Source of the DNA: a virus
Length of the DNA: 35,670 bases
IMG/VR virus record: IMGVR_UViG_3300025120_000219
Coordinates: 1-35,670 of that record
Reading direction: 5' to 3' (one strand)
Part shown: positions 20,657 through 28,609 of the stretch, in pieces
Layout: every line of letters begins with the position of its first letter
How positions within the stretch are numbered: position 1 is the first letter of the stretch
Notes under the pieces: model-generated
The model's database searches: none
What the model was told of the DNA's origin: nothing
What the model saw: the letters and a program-made list of their open reading frames with translations, nothing else
Program-made: the position numbers and the translations under genes

Positions 20657-20955
20657 TAAGCTTTTATGCTAATTTAATGCAAGAAACGAACAAGAAAATA
20701 GCACAAAGATATTATAGTTAATGCAATTAAAACTAGAATATTTAACAAAATAATTAAAAAAAATTCAGCTAAGATAACCGGTAAGATAACTTTTAAAAAA
20801 AACCTTACAAAATAAAGGTTATTAAGCCAGGTCAATGCTTCCCAATCAATAGCTTGATTTTTATGAGCAAAATAGGGGGGGTTTTTGACGACCCACCACA
20901 CCAAATCTAAGTCCGCCGTCTTTGAAATATTGATAGGACTTTCAAACAGATAAAC
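20657..20955. other. Intergenic region between terminase genes (packaging-site candidate)
   Basis: About 300 nt with no rightward gene. Features: GATAAC at 20773 and GATAACTTTT at 20785 (as at the attP region), and a run of seven G followed by five T (20875-20886), repeated as G7T4 at 21154. A leftward frame (20674-20904, TTG start, hydrophobic) exists but is weak. The position between small and large terminase fits a cos/pac site, but no proof is visible. Confidence 0.35.
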
Positions 20956-21153
20956 ATGAAAAAAACTATGGCACTATTAGATGAAAAACCTTACGCAGCT
21001 ATTATCTATGTCAAAGAAGATAGTAAGCAAGTTGTAGTTCACTTCTCAGGTTTCCATGATCTACCAGAATGTGATTTGTTTAGTGTGTATTTAATGGAAG
21101 AGCTTGGACTAGCAAACAAAGATTTTAGACCTAAAGATTGTACCCTGCATTAA
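20956..21153 (+). CDS. Small protein between terminase subunits (hypothetical)
   Basis: 65 aa: MKKTMALLDEKPYAAIIYVKEDSKQVVVHFSGF, then DLFSVYLMEELGL. An alpha/beta protein with no recognised motif. A second Met (20968) is an alternative start. It is flanked by the two G7-T tracts. Confidence 0.5.
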   Translation: MKKTMALLDEKPYAAIIYVKEDSKQVVVHFSGFHDLPECDLFSVYLMEELGLANKDFRPKDCTLH

Positions 21154-21172
21154 GGGGGGGTTTTGTTTTAAA

Positions 21173-22441
21173 ATGGCAATAATTGAGATTCCTTACAAGC
21201 CAAGAGATTTGCAAAAATTTTTGCACCAAAAAATTGATAAGCACCGATTTTCAGTTTTAGTGTTACACCGAAGAGCTGGTAAAACAGTTATGTGCATTAA
21301 CCACTTGTTAAGAGCTGCACTTACTAGTCCTTTGCCAAACTCAAGGTATGCTTTTATTTCGCCTACCTTTAAACAAGGAAAAGCGACAGCATGGGATTAC
21401 ATAAAACAATTTGCAGGTAAAATACCTGGTACTAAATTTAATGAGTCTGAACTAAGAGCAGATTTACCCAATGGATCTAGGATCACTATTCTAGGTGCTG
21501 AAAATGACCAAGCTTTAAGAGGTCTGGCATTGGATGGATGTGTATTTGATGAAACGCAAAGCATAAAGCCAAGTATCTTTCCTGAAGTAGTTAGACCTGC
21601 TTTAGCAGACAGAAAAGGTTTTTGTATCTTCATAGGTACACCCAAAGGAAGAAATTACTTTTACCAATTGTATCAATCTGCAGAAGAAAACAAGGATTGG
21701 TATTCTTGTGTATTTAAAGCTAGTGAAACCAAAATATTAGATCAAGAAGAATTACAATCTGCTCAAAAGATGATGAGCGATGATTTGTATGAACAGGAAT
21801 TTGAATGTAGCTTCCAAGCTGCGATTACCGGATCATACTATGGTAATATTTTGGATAACTTAGATTCTCAAGGAAAAATTTGTGAAGTTCCTTATGATGA
21901 AAACCTAGATACAGAAACATGGTGGGATTTAGGTATGAACGATCAAACCTGTATTTGGTTTGCTCAAAGGCATAAAGAACAAATACGATTAATAGATTAT
22001 TACGAAAACGCAGGTCAAGGTTTAGACCATTACGCAAATATTTTAGATCAAAAAGATTACAAATATATCAGACACATTGCTCCCCATGACATCAAAGTTA
22101 GGGAACTTGGAGCTTATGGTAAGTCAAGATTGGAGAGTGCTTTAGAGTTAGGCATATCTTTTGAAGTAGCTCCAAAACTATCTATTGAAGATGGCATTGA
22201 AGCTGTAAGAAAAGCATTACCTGATTGTGTGTTTGACAAGAATAATTGCTATCAAGGTATTGAGTCTTTAAAGGCATACCAAAAAAAATGGGATGAGCTA
22301 AACCAATGCTTTAGAAATAAACCCAAGCACAATTATGCAAGTCATAGTGCAGACGCATTTAGAACTGGAATTATTGGACTAGGTGCAGAACTATCCAACT
22401 GGAAACAAGAAATACCAGTCAATACAAATTATATTATTTAG
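21173..22441 (+). CDS. terL: Terminase large subunit (ATPase-nuclease)
   Basis: 422 aa. Walker A: HRRAGKT (residues 32-38). Walker B-type CVFDE with D126/E127. Coupling motif IFIGTPKG (152-159). The RNase-H-like nuclease domain starts with D252 (WWDLGMNDQTCIW) and has a C-terminal SHSADAFRTG motif. The enzyme cuts and pumps DNA into the prohead through the portal, which is the next gene (stop followed directly by ATG). Length is on the short side for the family but all motifs are present. No clear SD apart from the G7 tract 12 nt upstream. Confidence 0.9.
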   Translation: MAIIEIPYKPRDLQKFLHQKIDKHRFSVLVLHRRAGKTVMCINHLLRAALTSPLPNSRYAFISPTFKQGKATAWDYIKQFAGKIPGTKFNESELRADLPNGSRITILGAENDQALRGLALDGCVFDETQSIKPSIFPEVVRPALADRKGFCIFIGTPKGRNYFYQLYQSAEENKDWYSCVFKASETKILDQEELQSAQKMMSDDLYEQEFECSFQAAITGSYYGNILDNLDSQGKICEVPYDENLDTETWWDLGMNDQTCIWFAQRHKEQIRLIDYYENAGQGLDHYANILDQKDYKYIRHIAPHDIKVRELGAYGKSRLESALELGISFEVAPKLSIEDGIEAVRKALPDCVFDKNNCYQGIESLKAYQKKWDELNQCFRNKPKHNYASHSADAFRTGIIGLGAELSNWKQEIPVNTNYII

Positions 22442-24670
22442 ATGGCAAAAAAAACAGAAAACGAATTAAAAGCAATTATTGGTAGTGAGATTAATAACTC
22501 ATTAGGATTTATGGGAGGCAATTTAAGTTCTGCCAGAAAAAAATCCTTAGAGTATTACATGGGCGAAAAGCTTGGTACTGAAATTGAAGGCAGATCCCAA
22601 GTGGTGTCCACCGATGTGGCAGATACTATTGAAACTATTTTGCCTAACCTACTTAGAATTTTTACAGCATCCGAACAAGTAGTAAAATGTGAACCAGTTA
22701 AATCTGAAGATGTGGCTTTAGCAGAACAGGCAACCAATTATGTCAATTATGTGTTCAATAAAGACAATCCTGGTTTTTCTATTTTCTACACTTGGTTTAA
22801 AGATGCACTCTTAGAAAAAAATGGGATAGTAAAAGTTTATTGGGATGACTCTGTAAAAGTTGAGCAAGAAACTTATGAAAATTTAAGCGAACAAGAATAT
22901 CAATTATTAATTGATGATGAAGATGTAGAGATTGTTGAAGAAGAATCTTTTGAAGATGAGGCTGCTAAAGAACAAATAAAACAGCTTAAAGAAAAGATGG
23001 AGCAGATGATGCTGATGGCTCAACAGCAAGGACAAGAAATTCCTGCTGACCAACAGATAGCCGATGTTCCTGTTCCTTTGTTACACAACATTATTATTAA
23101 AAGAACTGTTGGGTTTGGCAAAGTTAAAATAGAAAATGTTCCACCTGAAGAATTTTTAATTCAAAGAAATGCAAAATCTATTGAAGAATCTTCTTTTGTT
23201 GCACATAGAGTTTTAAAAACTAGATCCCAACTGATTGAAATGGGTTATGATGCGGCGGTAGTAGAAAACCTTCCTACTTCTAATAGCTCTTTGACCGATG
23301 AAGAAAGATTAACAAGATTTTCAGACATTGATGAAAATCCGATTAACAATGCACCGGATAAATCAACCGAAGAAATAGAAATTTATGAGTGCTATGTCAA
23401 AGTGGACATGGATGGAGATGGTGTTGCAGAGCTTAGAAAAGTAATTGTAGCTGGTGGCAGTGCCAATGAGATTTTAGAAAACATGACTTGCGATCATACT
23501 CCTTTTTGTTCGCTAACCCCTATTCCTATGCCGCATAGGTTTTATGGAAGAAGTGTTTCTGAATTAGTGGAAGATGTTCAGTTAGTAAAATCAACTGTCA
23601 TGCGTCAATTGTTGGATAATATGTATTTAACCAACAATAATAGAGTGGCTATCATGGATGGTATGGTTAATTTGGATGACCTACTTACTTCCAGACCTGG
23701 TGGAGTGGTTAGAACGAAACAACCACCTTCTCAAGTGATGATGCCGATGCAAAATCAAACCATTAACCAACAAGCTTTCCCATTATTAGAATACTTAGAC
23801 ACAGTTAGAGAATCAAGAACTGGTGTTACTAGATATTCTCAAGGATTAGATGCACAAAGTTTAAACAAAACCGCAACTGGTGTGAACAGTGTGATGACTC
23901 AAACGCAAATGCGTATGGAGTTAATTGCTAGAGTGTTTGCAGAAACAGGTGTGAAAGATTTATTTAAACGAATTTTTGAATTAATAGTTAAGTACCAAGA
24001 CAAAGAAAGAATCGTACAATTAAACAATCAATTTATTCCAGTCAATCCTACCGAATGGAGAAACAGATATAATATTTCTATTACAGTTGGTTTAGGATCA
24101 GGTTCAAAAGATCAACAGCTTATTATTTTAAATAGTATTTTAGAAAAACAACTCCAGGCATTTCAATTACAAGGTGGCAAAGAATATCCAATGGTTACTT
24201 TGAAAAACATTTACAATAGTTTGACTAAAATGGTTGAGAACGCAGGACTTAAAAATGTTGAAAACTATTTTGTCAATCCTGATGTAGGAAAACAAAGTGT
24301 TCAGCCTACTCCACCACCACCATTAACACCGATTGAGAAAATTGAGTTCACTAGAATTGACAGTGAGAACAAAAGAAAACAAGCCGATCTTGCCTTAAAA
24401 CAACAAGAGTTAAAATCAGACAATGCAAGATTAGTTTTAGATTTTGAAACTAGAATTAAAGAATTAGAACTTAAATATAATGCTCAAATAGATTCTGCTA
24501 AAATGAGAATGGAAGCAGAGTTAAATAAGGTAGTAGTAAATAACGCAACTAAATCTATCAACCAAGCACAACAAGCAACTGAAAATTTTGGACAACAAAT
24601 TGAAGGGTTAGATGAACAGCAACGAACAAGCGAAGCTCCAACAGGAGATCAGCCAATCGAACAAGGCTAG
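22442..24670 (+). CDS. Portal protein (P22/SU10-type)
   Basis: 742 aa, the length of large podovirus portals. Recognisable parts: the N-terminal YYMGEKLGTEIEGRSQVVSTDVADTIETILP, EIYECYVKVDMDGDGVAELRKVIVAG, the clip/crown region PFCSLTPIPMPHRFYGRSVSELVEDVQLVKSTVMRQLLDN, and NKTATGVNSVMTQTQMRMELIARVFAETGVKDLFKRIF. An acidic coil (about 150-180) and a C-terminal helical barrel with coiled coil follow. It forms the dodecameric ring at the packaging vertex. The next gene starts within its last 59 nt. Confidence 0.9.
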   Translation: MAKKTENELKAIIGSEINNSLGFMGGNLSSARKKSLEYYMGEKLGTEIEGRSQVVSTDVADTIETILPNLLRIFTASEQVVKCEPVKSEDVALAEQATNYVNYVFNKDNPGFSIFYTWFKDALLEKNGIVKVYWDDSVKVEQETYENLSEQEYQLLIDDEDVEIVEEESFEDEAAKEQIKQLKEKMEQMMLMAQQQGQEIPADQQIADVPVPLLHNIIIKRTVGFGKVKIENVPPEEFLIQRNAKSIEESSFVAHRVLKTRSQLIEMGYDAAVVENLPTSNSSLTDEERLTRFSDIDENPINNAPDKSTEEIEIYECYVKVDMDGDGVAELRKVIVAGGSANEILENMTCDHTPFCSLTPIPMPHRFYGRSVSELVEDVQLVKSTVMRQLLDNMYLTNNNRVAIMDGMVNLDDLLTSRPGGVVRTKQPPSQVMMPMQNQTINQQAFPLLEYLDTVRESRTGVTRYSQGLDAQSLNKTATGVNSVMTQTQMRMELIARVFAETGVKDLFKRIFELIVKYQDKERIVQLNNQFIPVNPTEWRNRYNISITVGLGSGSKDQQLIILNSILEKQLQAFQLQGGKEYPMVTLKNIYNSLTKMVENAGLKNVENYFVNPDVGKQSVQPTPPPPLTPIEKIEFTRIDSENKRKQADLALKQQELKSDNARLVLDFETRIKELELKYNAQIDSAKMRMEAELNKVVVNNATKSINQAQQATENFGQQIEGLDEQQRTSEAPTGDQPIEQG

Positions 24671-24905
24671 AGAACTTTTAGATAATACACTTTTTAAAGA
24701 ATCTTTAGATAATTTAAAACAAATATACACTAACAGTTTATTTAAAACTGGAGCTACCGAAACTGAAGCTAGAGAAAAGCTTTGGTTAGCTTATAATGTG
24801 GTAGAAAAAGTAGAACAACACATTATAGAAATGTTGGAAACAGGAAAATTGGCTACAAAACAATTAGAAGATTTTAGAAAACAAATTTCTAGCCAGAAGT
24901 TTTAA
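24612..24905 (+). CDS. Small helical protein downstream of portal
   Basis: 97 aa, all helix: SNKARELLDNTLFKESLDNLKQIYTNSLFKTGATETEAREKLWLAYNVVEKVEQHIIEMLETGKLATKQLEDF. This pattern (A-x-LLDNxLFxEA...T...AREKLW...VxxHxxxxxETGKLAxxQL) is the conserved protein that follows portal genes in many podoviruses. Overlaps the portal by 59 nt in another frame. Confidence 0.65.
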   Translation: MNSNEQAKLQQEISQSNKARELLDNTLFKESLDNLKQIYTNSLFKTGATETEAREKLWLAYNVVEKVEQHIIEMLETGKLATKQLEDFRKQISSQKF

Positions 24906-24909
24906 TTTT

Positions 24910-24985
24910 TGGTGCCGCTTGTCGGATTCGAACTGACCACCTGCCGATTACAAATCGGCTGCTCTACCAAATGAGCTAAAGCGGC
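24910..24985 (-). tRNA. tRNA-Thr (UGU anticodon)
   Basis: Clover-leaf on the minus strand: acceptor GCCGCTT/AAGCGGC, D stem GCTC/GAGC, anticodon stem GCCGA/TCGGC with loop TTTGTAA (anticodon TGT, Thr), variable AGGTG, T stem GTCAG/CCGAC with TTCGAAT loop. The encoded ACCA end follows. The T stem has one A-C mismatch. It lies antisense to the late genes. Its anticodon loop matches the attP core candidate. Confidence 0.9.
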
Positions 24986-25092
24986 AACATAAATATACGC
25001 AGTTCTTATAACAAAAACACAGAATTCTAAACACCAAAGTTTGGGATAAGCCAACCTTATTTAAGGAGCTTTAACTAAATATAGGAGAAAAT
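24986..25092 (+). promoter_or_regulatory. Leader before scaffold gene
   Basis: No ORF. A weak hairpin ATAAG...CTTAT (about 25047-25061) and an AGGAG ribosome site 5 nt before the scaffold ATG are visible. The tRNA promoter, if any, should also lie here on the minus strand (a TATAAG is present near 25010). Confidence 0.3.
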
Positions 25093-26142
25093 ATGTCAGA
25101 CAATTATGCCAACCCCTTACAAGGAGCTGAAACTGATACACAAAAAGCAGCAAAATCTATTGCTGGATTGTTAAATGGTGAAAAGCCTTTAGCAAAAGAA
25201 GAAACTAAAGAAGAAACAAAATTACAAGATTCTTCTGAACAAGAAAATAAGGAATCTTCACAAGAAGAACAACCTGAAGTTCAGGAAATATCCGAAGAAA
25301 CAGAATCTCAAGAAGAAGAAGTTTCGGAGGAACAAGAAGAAGCAACTCAAGAAGAAGAACAGATTGAAACTCAAGAGAAACAAGATTCCACCTACAAAGT
25401 AAAAGTTGCAGGTCAAGAATTAGAAGTTACCCTTGATGAGTTGAGAAATGGTTACTCAAGAGATGCCGATTACCGCAGAAAGACGGAAGAACTTTCTAAC
25501 GAAAGAAAATCTTTCCAATCTGAAGCGGACAAGCAAAGACAAGACTATTCTCTCAAAATTAATGAACTGAATCAGCTAATGTCTGAAGCTCAATCACAAC
25601 TTAACCAAGACATGAATAATGTAAATTTGGAAGAGTTGTATGAAGAAGATCCAACCGAAGCTGCAAGAGTTGAACATAGAATGAGAAGAAAACAAGAAAA
25701 AATTTCTCAAGCTAGAAAAAAAGTTCAAGTCGAACAGCAAAAACAATTTGAGGGTTTTTTACAAGAACAGCAAAATCAATTGGTAACTAAAATGCCAGAA
25801 TTTGCAGACTCTTCTAAGGCCTCTAATTTAAAAAATAATATGAGAAGTTATTTGCAAGGTTTTGGTTTTAATGACCAAGAAATTTCGCAAGTGTACGATC
25901 ATAGAATTGTTATGTTGGTAAATGATGCAATGAAATATCGTAATATGCAAAAAGCCAAACCTGGCATTGCTAAAAAAATTACGAAACCTAGCAAAGTTTT
26001 TTCTTCAGGAGTTAAGACAGATAAATCTGATGTAAGTTTGTTGAAAAGGAAAGAAAAGTTTGGTCGTTTAAAAAAATCAGGAAGTGTGCAAGACGCAACT
26101 TCTATTTTTTTAGATATGATTAACAATAAACCTCAACAATAA
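25093..26142 (+). CDS. Scaffolding protein
   Basis: 349 aa, very acidic Glu/Gln-rich N-terminal half (residues about 30-98), then TYKVKVAGQELEVTLDELRNGYSRDADYRRKTEELS, a long coiled coil with many Gln, and a basic C-terminus (KKITKPSKVF, LLKRKEKFGRLKKSGSVQDATSIFLDMI). The VKVxGxExEVTLDELxxGYSRxADYxRKT motif is typical of phage scaffold/head-assembly proteins placed before the capsid gene. It is expected to line the prohead and leave before DNA entry. Confidence 0.85.
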   Translation: MSDNYANPLQGAETDTQKAAKSIAGLLNGEKPLAKEETKEETKLQDSSEQENKESSQEEQPEVQEISEETESQEEEVSEEQEEATQEEEQIETQEKQDSTYKVKVAGQELEVTLDELRNGYSRDADYRRKTEELSNERKSFQSEADKQRQDYSLKINELNQLMSEAQSQLNQDMNNVNLEELYEEDPTEAARVEHRMRRKQEKISQARKKVQVEQQKQFEGFLQEQQNQLVTKMPEFADSSKASNLKNNMRSYLQGFGFNDQEISQVYDHRIVMLVNDAMKYRNMQKAKPGIAKKITKPSKVFSSGVKTDKSDVSLLKRKEKFGRLKKSGSVQDATSIFLDMINNKPQQ

Positions 26143-26153
26143 GGAAAAATAAC

Positions 26154-27101
26154 ATGGCACAAGTAACAAACACATACAGTGCTTTTGATGCTATTGGTTT
26201 AAGAGAAGATTTATCAGATGTGATATATTCAATTTCACCAACAGACACTCCATTTATGAGTGGAATATCAAAAGAAAAAGCTTCTGCAGTTCTACATGAA
26301 TGGCAGACAGATACATTAGCGGCAGCAGCAGCAGACAATTACCAAATTGAAGGTGATGAAATTGCTTTTACAGCTCCAACAGCAACAGTAAGACTAGGAA
26401 ATAGAGCGCAAATCTCAAGAAAAGCGGTTCTTGTTTCTGGTACTTTAGAAGCTGTAAGCAAAGCTGGTAGAAACAATGAGTTAGCTTACCAAATCTCTAA
26501 AAGTTCAAAAGAACTTAAAAGAGATATGGAAACTTCTCTAACTGCAAACCAAGCTCCAGTCGTAGGCAATGACACTACACCTAGAAGATTAGCTGGACTA
26601 GAATCTTGGATTAAAACTAACACCTCAAAAGGTGGTGGTTCTGGTGCAGATCCTTCAACTTCTGGTACAAACGCAAGAGCTGATGGAAACCAAAGAGCTT
26701 TCACTGAATCTCAACTTAAAGAAACAATTAAAAAAGTTTGGGATGAAGGTGGAGATCCAAGCATGGTTATGTTGGGATCATTCAACAAACAAGTCCTATC
26801 TTCTTTTACTGGTGGAGCAACTAAATTTGATCCAGCAGAAAACAAAAGATTGGTCAATGCAGTGGATGTATATGAGTCTGATTTTGGTGCGCTTACAGTT
26901 GTGCCAAATAGATTCTCAAGAAACAGATCAGCTTATATTATAAGCCCAGATATGTGGGGAGTAGCTTTTTTAAGAGATTTCCAACTTATGGATCTTGCAA
27001 AAACTGGTGATGCTGACAAACAAGCATTATTAGCAGAATACACACTTGTTTCTAAAAATGAAAAAGCAAGTGGTGGTATTTTTGATCTAACTACTGCGTA
27101 A
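26154..27101 (+). CDS. Major capsid protein (DUF5309/SU10-type)
   Basis: 315 aa, 11 nt after the scaffold with AAGGAAAAATAAC. DUF5309-type features: YSAFDAIGLREDLSDVIYSISPTDTPFMSGI, WQTDTLAAAA, QISRKAVLVSGTLEAVSKAGRNNELAYQISKSSKELKRDMETSLTANQA, RRLAGLESWI, and the late VVPNRFSRNRSAYIISPDMWGVAFLRDFQLMDLAKTGDADKQALLAEYTLVSKNEKASGGI. It has an HK97-type fold in known members. Length is normal. Confidence 0.92.
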   Translation: MAQVTNTYSAFDAIGLREDLSDVIYSISPTDTPFMSGISKEKASAVLHEWQTDTLAAAAADNYQIEGDEIAFTAPTATVRLGNRAQISRKAVLVSGTLEAVSKAGRNNELAYQISKSSKELKRDMETSLTANQAPVVGNDTTPRRLAGLESWIKTNTSKGGGSGADPSTSGTNARADGNQRAFTESQLKETIKKVWDEGGDPSMVMLGSFNKQVLSSFTGGATKFDPAENKRLVNAVDVYESDFGALTVVPNRFSRNRSAYIISPDMWGVAFLRDFQLMDLAKTGDADKQALLAEYTLVSKNEKASGGIFDLTTA

Positions 27102-27115
27102 TCTTTGATTACCTT

Positions 27116-27140
27116 AGAGGGGGGAGCAAATCCCCCTTCT
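27116..27140 (+). terminator. Terminator after major capsid gene
   Basis: AGAGGGGGGA (27116-27125) pairs with TCCCCCTTCT (27131-27140), loop GCAAA, with one G-T pair, followed by TTC and an A/T stretch. It likely lowers read-through so that capsid mRNA exceeds downstream mRNA. Confidence 0.65.
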
Positions 27141-27209
27141 TTCAATTAATAATTTTGTTTGGTCTTTGAAGTCAATGACGGAACGAAGCAATCAAAAAAG
27201 GAAAAAACA

Positions 27210-27551
27210 ATGAGAACATTAAACGATTATTTTATAACTTCAGCAATTCCAGATGTATCATCTGCATCTTCTACATTTGTAGTAGTGCCTGATAAGGGAA
27301 GAATTGTAAAAGTATTTGCACATAATAAAGCGACTACTACTGGAACAGCAGCTATCACTTTTGAAATAGATGGTGTGGCTTGTACTTCAGCAGCTATCTC
27401 ACATATTGCAACAAGTTCGGCTGGAAAACAGTATGCAGTTGAACCAACCGCTTTAAATGATGTGAATGAAGGAAGTGTTATTGAAGCCATTACTAATGGT
27501 GGATCTACCAATGCTTCTAAAATGGAACTTACTTACGTTATCAGACGATAA
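27210..27551 (+). CDS. Head decoration-type beta protein
   Basis: 113 aa from ATG 27210 (AAAAGGAAAAAACA site); the upstream ATG 27159 adds 17 residues that span the ribosome site. SAIPDVSSASSTFVVVPDKGRIVKVF, TAAITFEIDGVA, NEGSVIEAITNGGSTNASKMELTYVIR is a beta-sandwich pattern of small capsid decoration proteins that follow DUF5309 capsid genes in marine phages. Structural role inferred. Confidence 0.65.
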   Translation: MRTLNDYFITSAIPDVSSASSTFVVVPDKGRIVKVFAHNKATTTGTAAITFEIDGVACTSAAISHIATSSAGKQYAVEPTALNDVNEGSVIEAITNGGSTNASKMELTYVIRR

Positions 27552-27562
27552 TATAAATCATT

Positions 27563-27589
27563 ATTAGGGAGGATTTATTCTTCCCTAAT
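27563..27589 (+). terminator. Hairpin after decoration gene
   Basis: ATTAGGGA (27563-27570) pairs with TCCCTAAT (27582-27589), loop 11 nt. No T-run follows, so it may be an RNA-stability or processing hairpin and not a terminator. Confidence 0.35.
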
Positions 27590-27609
27590 ATCAATTCGGA
27601 GAAAATACT

Positions 27610-27699
27610 ATGCCAATGGTAAATGGAAAAAAATATTCTTACACAAAAAAGGGTAAAGCAAAAGCTAAGAAAGCTAAAAAAAATAAAAAGAAAAAATAG
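27610..27699 (+). CDS. 29-aa Lys-rich peptide
   Basis: A CGGAGAAAATACT site. MPMVNGKKYSYTKKGKAKAKKAKK is one of the very common tiny Lys/Ala-rich phage proteins (MPMVxGKKYxYTxKGKAAAKKA). Probably packaged with DNA or the head; unknown function. Confidence 0.6.
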   Translation: MPMVNGKKYSYTKKGKAKAKKAKKNKKKK

Positions 27700-27711
27700 G
27701 AGAAAATACAC

Positions 27712-27996
27712 ATGAGTTTTAATTACGGATTAAGACATGGAACAGTTCTAAAATTGACCTCTGGAAGTTCTTCCACTGCGTCTGATGCTTTTACAGCAGG
27801 AACACAATACATCAGAGTGGTTAGTACCATTGATTGTCATATTGCAATATCTAAAACACCTACCGCAGCAGTTACGACTACTTTTTTACCAGCTAAAGAA
27901 GTGGAAACAATCAAAGTTACAGAAGGTCAAAAGATTGCAGTTTTAAGAATTGGTAGCTCTGATGGAGAATTATATATTACTGAATTAACTGCTTAA
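27712..27996 (+). CDS. Virion beta protein, 94 aa
   Basis: An AGGAGAAAATACAC site. The sequence FNYGLRHGTVLKLTSGSS, QYIRVVSTIDCHIAISKTPTA, FLPAKEVETIKVTEGQKIAVLRIG is beta-rich and resembles small phage head-decoration or tail-adaptor proteins (xPAxxxExIxVxxGxKIAVLxxG). Stop overlaps the next ATG (TAATGG). Confidence 0.6.
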   Translation: MSFNYGLRHGTVLKLTSGSSSTASDAFTAGTQYIRVVSTIDCHIAISKTPTAAVTTTFLPAKEVETIKVTEGQKIAVLRIGSSDGELYITELTA

Positions 27997-28121
27997 TGGC
28001 TAAGTCCAAAAGCTTTGGAGTCAATGATTATATAAAAAGCAGAAGAAAAAAAAGGCCTGGCAGACATTCTAAAAAACACAAAAAAGCCAGATTTAGTAAA
28101 GGGCAAGGCAAACCAACATGA
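27996..28121 (+). CDS. 41-aa Arg/Lys-rich peptide
   Basis: It contains YIKSRRKKRPGRHSKKHKK, a motif (xKSRRKKRPGxHSK) found in tiny proteins of many phage head modules. Coupled on both sides (TAATG, ACATGATG). Probably nucleic-acid or virion binding. Confidence 0.6.
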   Translation: MAKSKSFGVNDYIKSRRKKRPGRHSKKHKKARFSKGQGKPT

Positions 28122-28270
28122 TGAAATCAATAAAAGCACCTAAAAATTTTCATTTTATGAAAAGTGGATCTAGTTACAAATTAATGAAACATAGTGGAAA
28201 ATTTGTTCCTCATAAAGGAGCTTCTTTGACTGCTAAATTTAAAGTTCTTAAAAAACATAAATCTTCTTAA
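28118..28270 (+). CDS. 50-aa basic virion-type peptide
   Basis: KAPKNFHFMKSGSSYKLMKHSGKFVPHKGASLTAKFKVLKKHK is a KAPxGxHxMKxGxxxxLMKHxGKFxPHKGA pattern seen in small head-module proteins. The start overlaps the previous stop (ATGATG). Function unknown. Confidence 0.6.
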   Translation: MMKSIKAPKNFHFMKSGSSYKLMKHSGKFVPHKGASLTAKFKVLKKHKSS

Positions 28271-28276
28271 ATAATT

Positions 28277-28609
28277 ATGAAAAATACAGAAACTGAAAAT
28301 CTTATTACAGATAGTATTTTTGCAGACGAAAATAAAATTATTCAAAAAAGAAGCATTAATGCACAGCCAATCATAGAGCATAATAAAAAGCTTTATACTC
28401 ATAATGATGGTTATTCTAAAAGCAGAGAATTAAAAAGAGTAGCATCTATCCCTACTATTGTTTTAGAGATTTGGACTAAAGAATTTACAAAAGATCCTAA
28501 TAATGGAAATTGGTTTGGCTTACCTAAAGAAGATCAACAAAAAATATTAAAACAAAAATTAAACAGTTCTGAGTTTCAATACTTTAGAACAGCACCAGGT
28601 AAAATTTAA
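28277..28609 (+). CDS. Small connector-region protein (hypothetical)
   Basis: 110 aa. The second half, IEHNKKLYTHNDGYSKSRELKRVASIPTIVLEIWTKEF, then FGLPKEDQQKILKQKLNSSEFQYFRTAPGKI, is a conserved pattern of proteins placed before the adaptor gene in podoviruses. Stop overlaps the next ATG (TTAATGG). Likely neck assembly; inference. Confidence 0.65.
   Translation: MKNTETENLITDSIFADENKIIQKRSINAQPIIEHNKKLYTHNDGYSKSRELKRVASIPTIVLEIWTKEFTKDPNNGNWFGLPKEDQQKILKQKLNSSEFQYFRTAPGKI

Noticed and set aside
20674-20904. Leftward 76-aa hydrophobic ORF between terminase genes
   Set aside because: TTG start, no SD, no promoter, and hydrophobicity as expected from the reverse complement of A-rich DNA. Kept only as a note in the intergenic entry.
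27159-27209. Upstream start of the decoration-type protein
   Set aside because: The extra 17 residues are Lys-rich and cover the ribosome site of ATG 27210.
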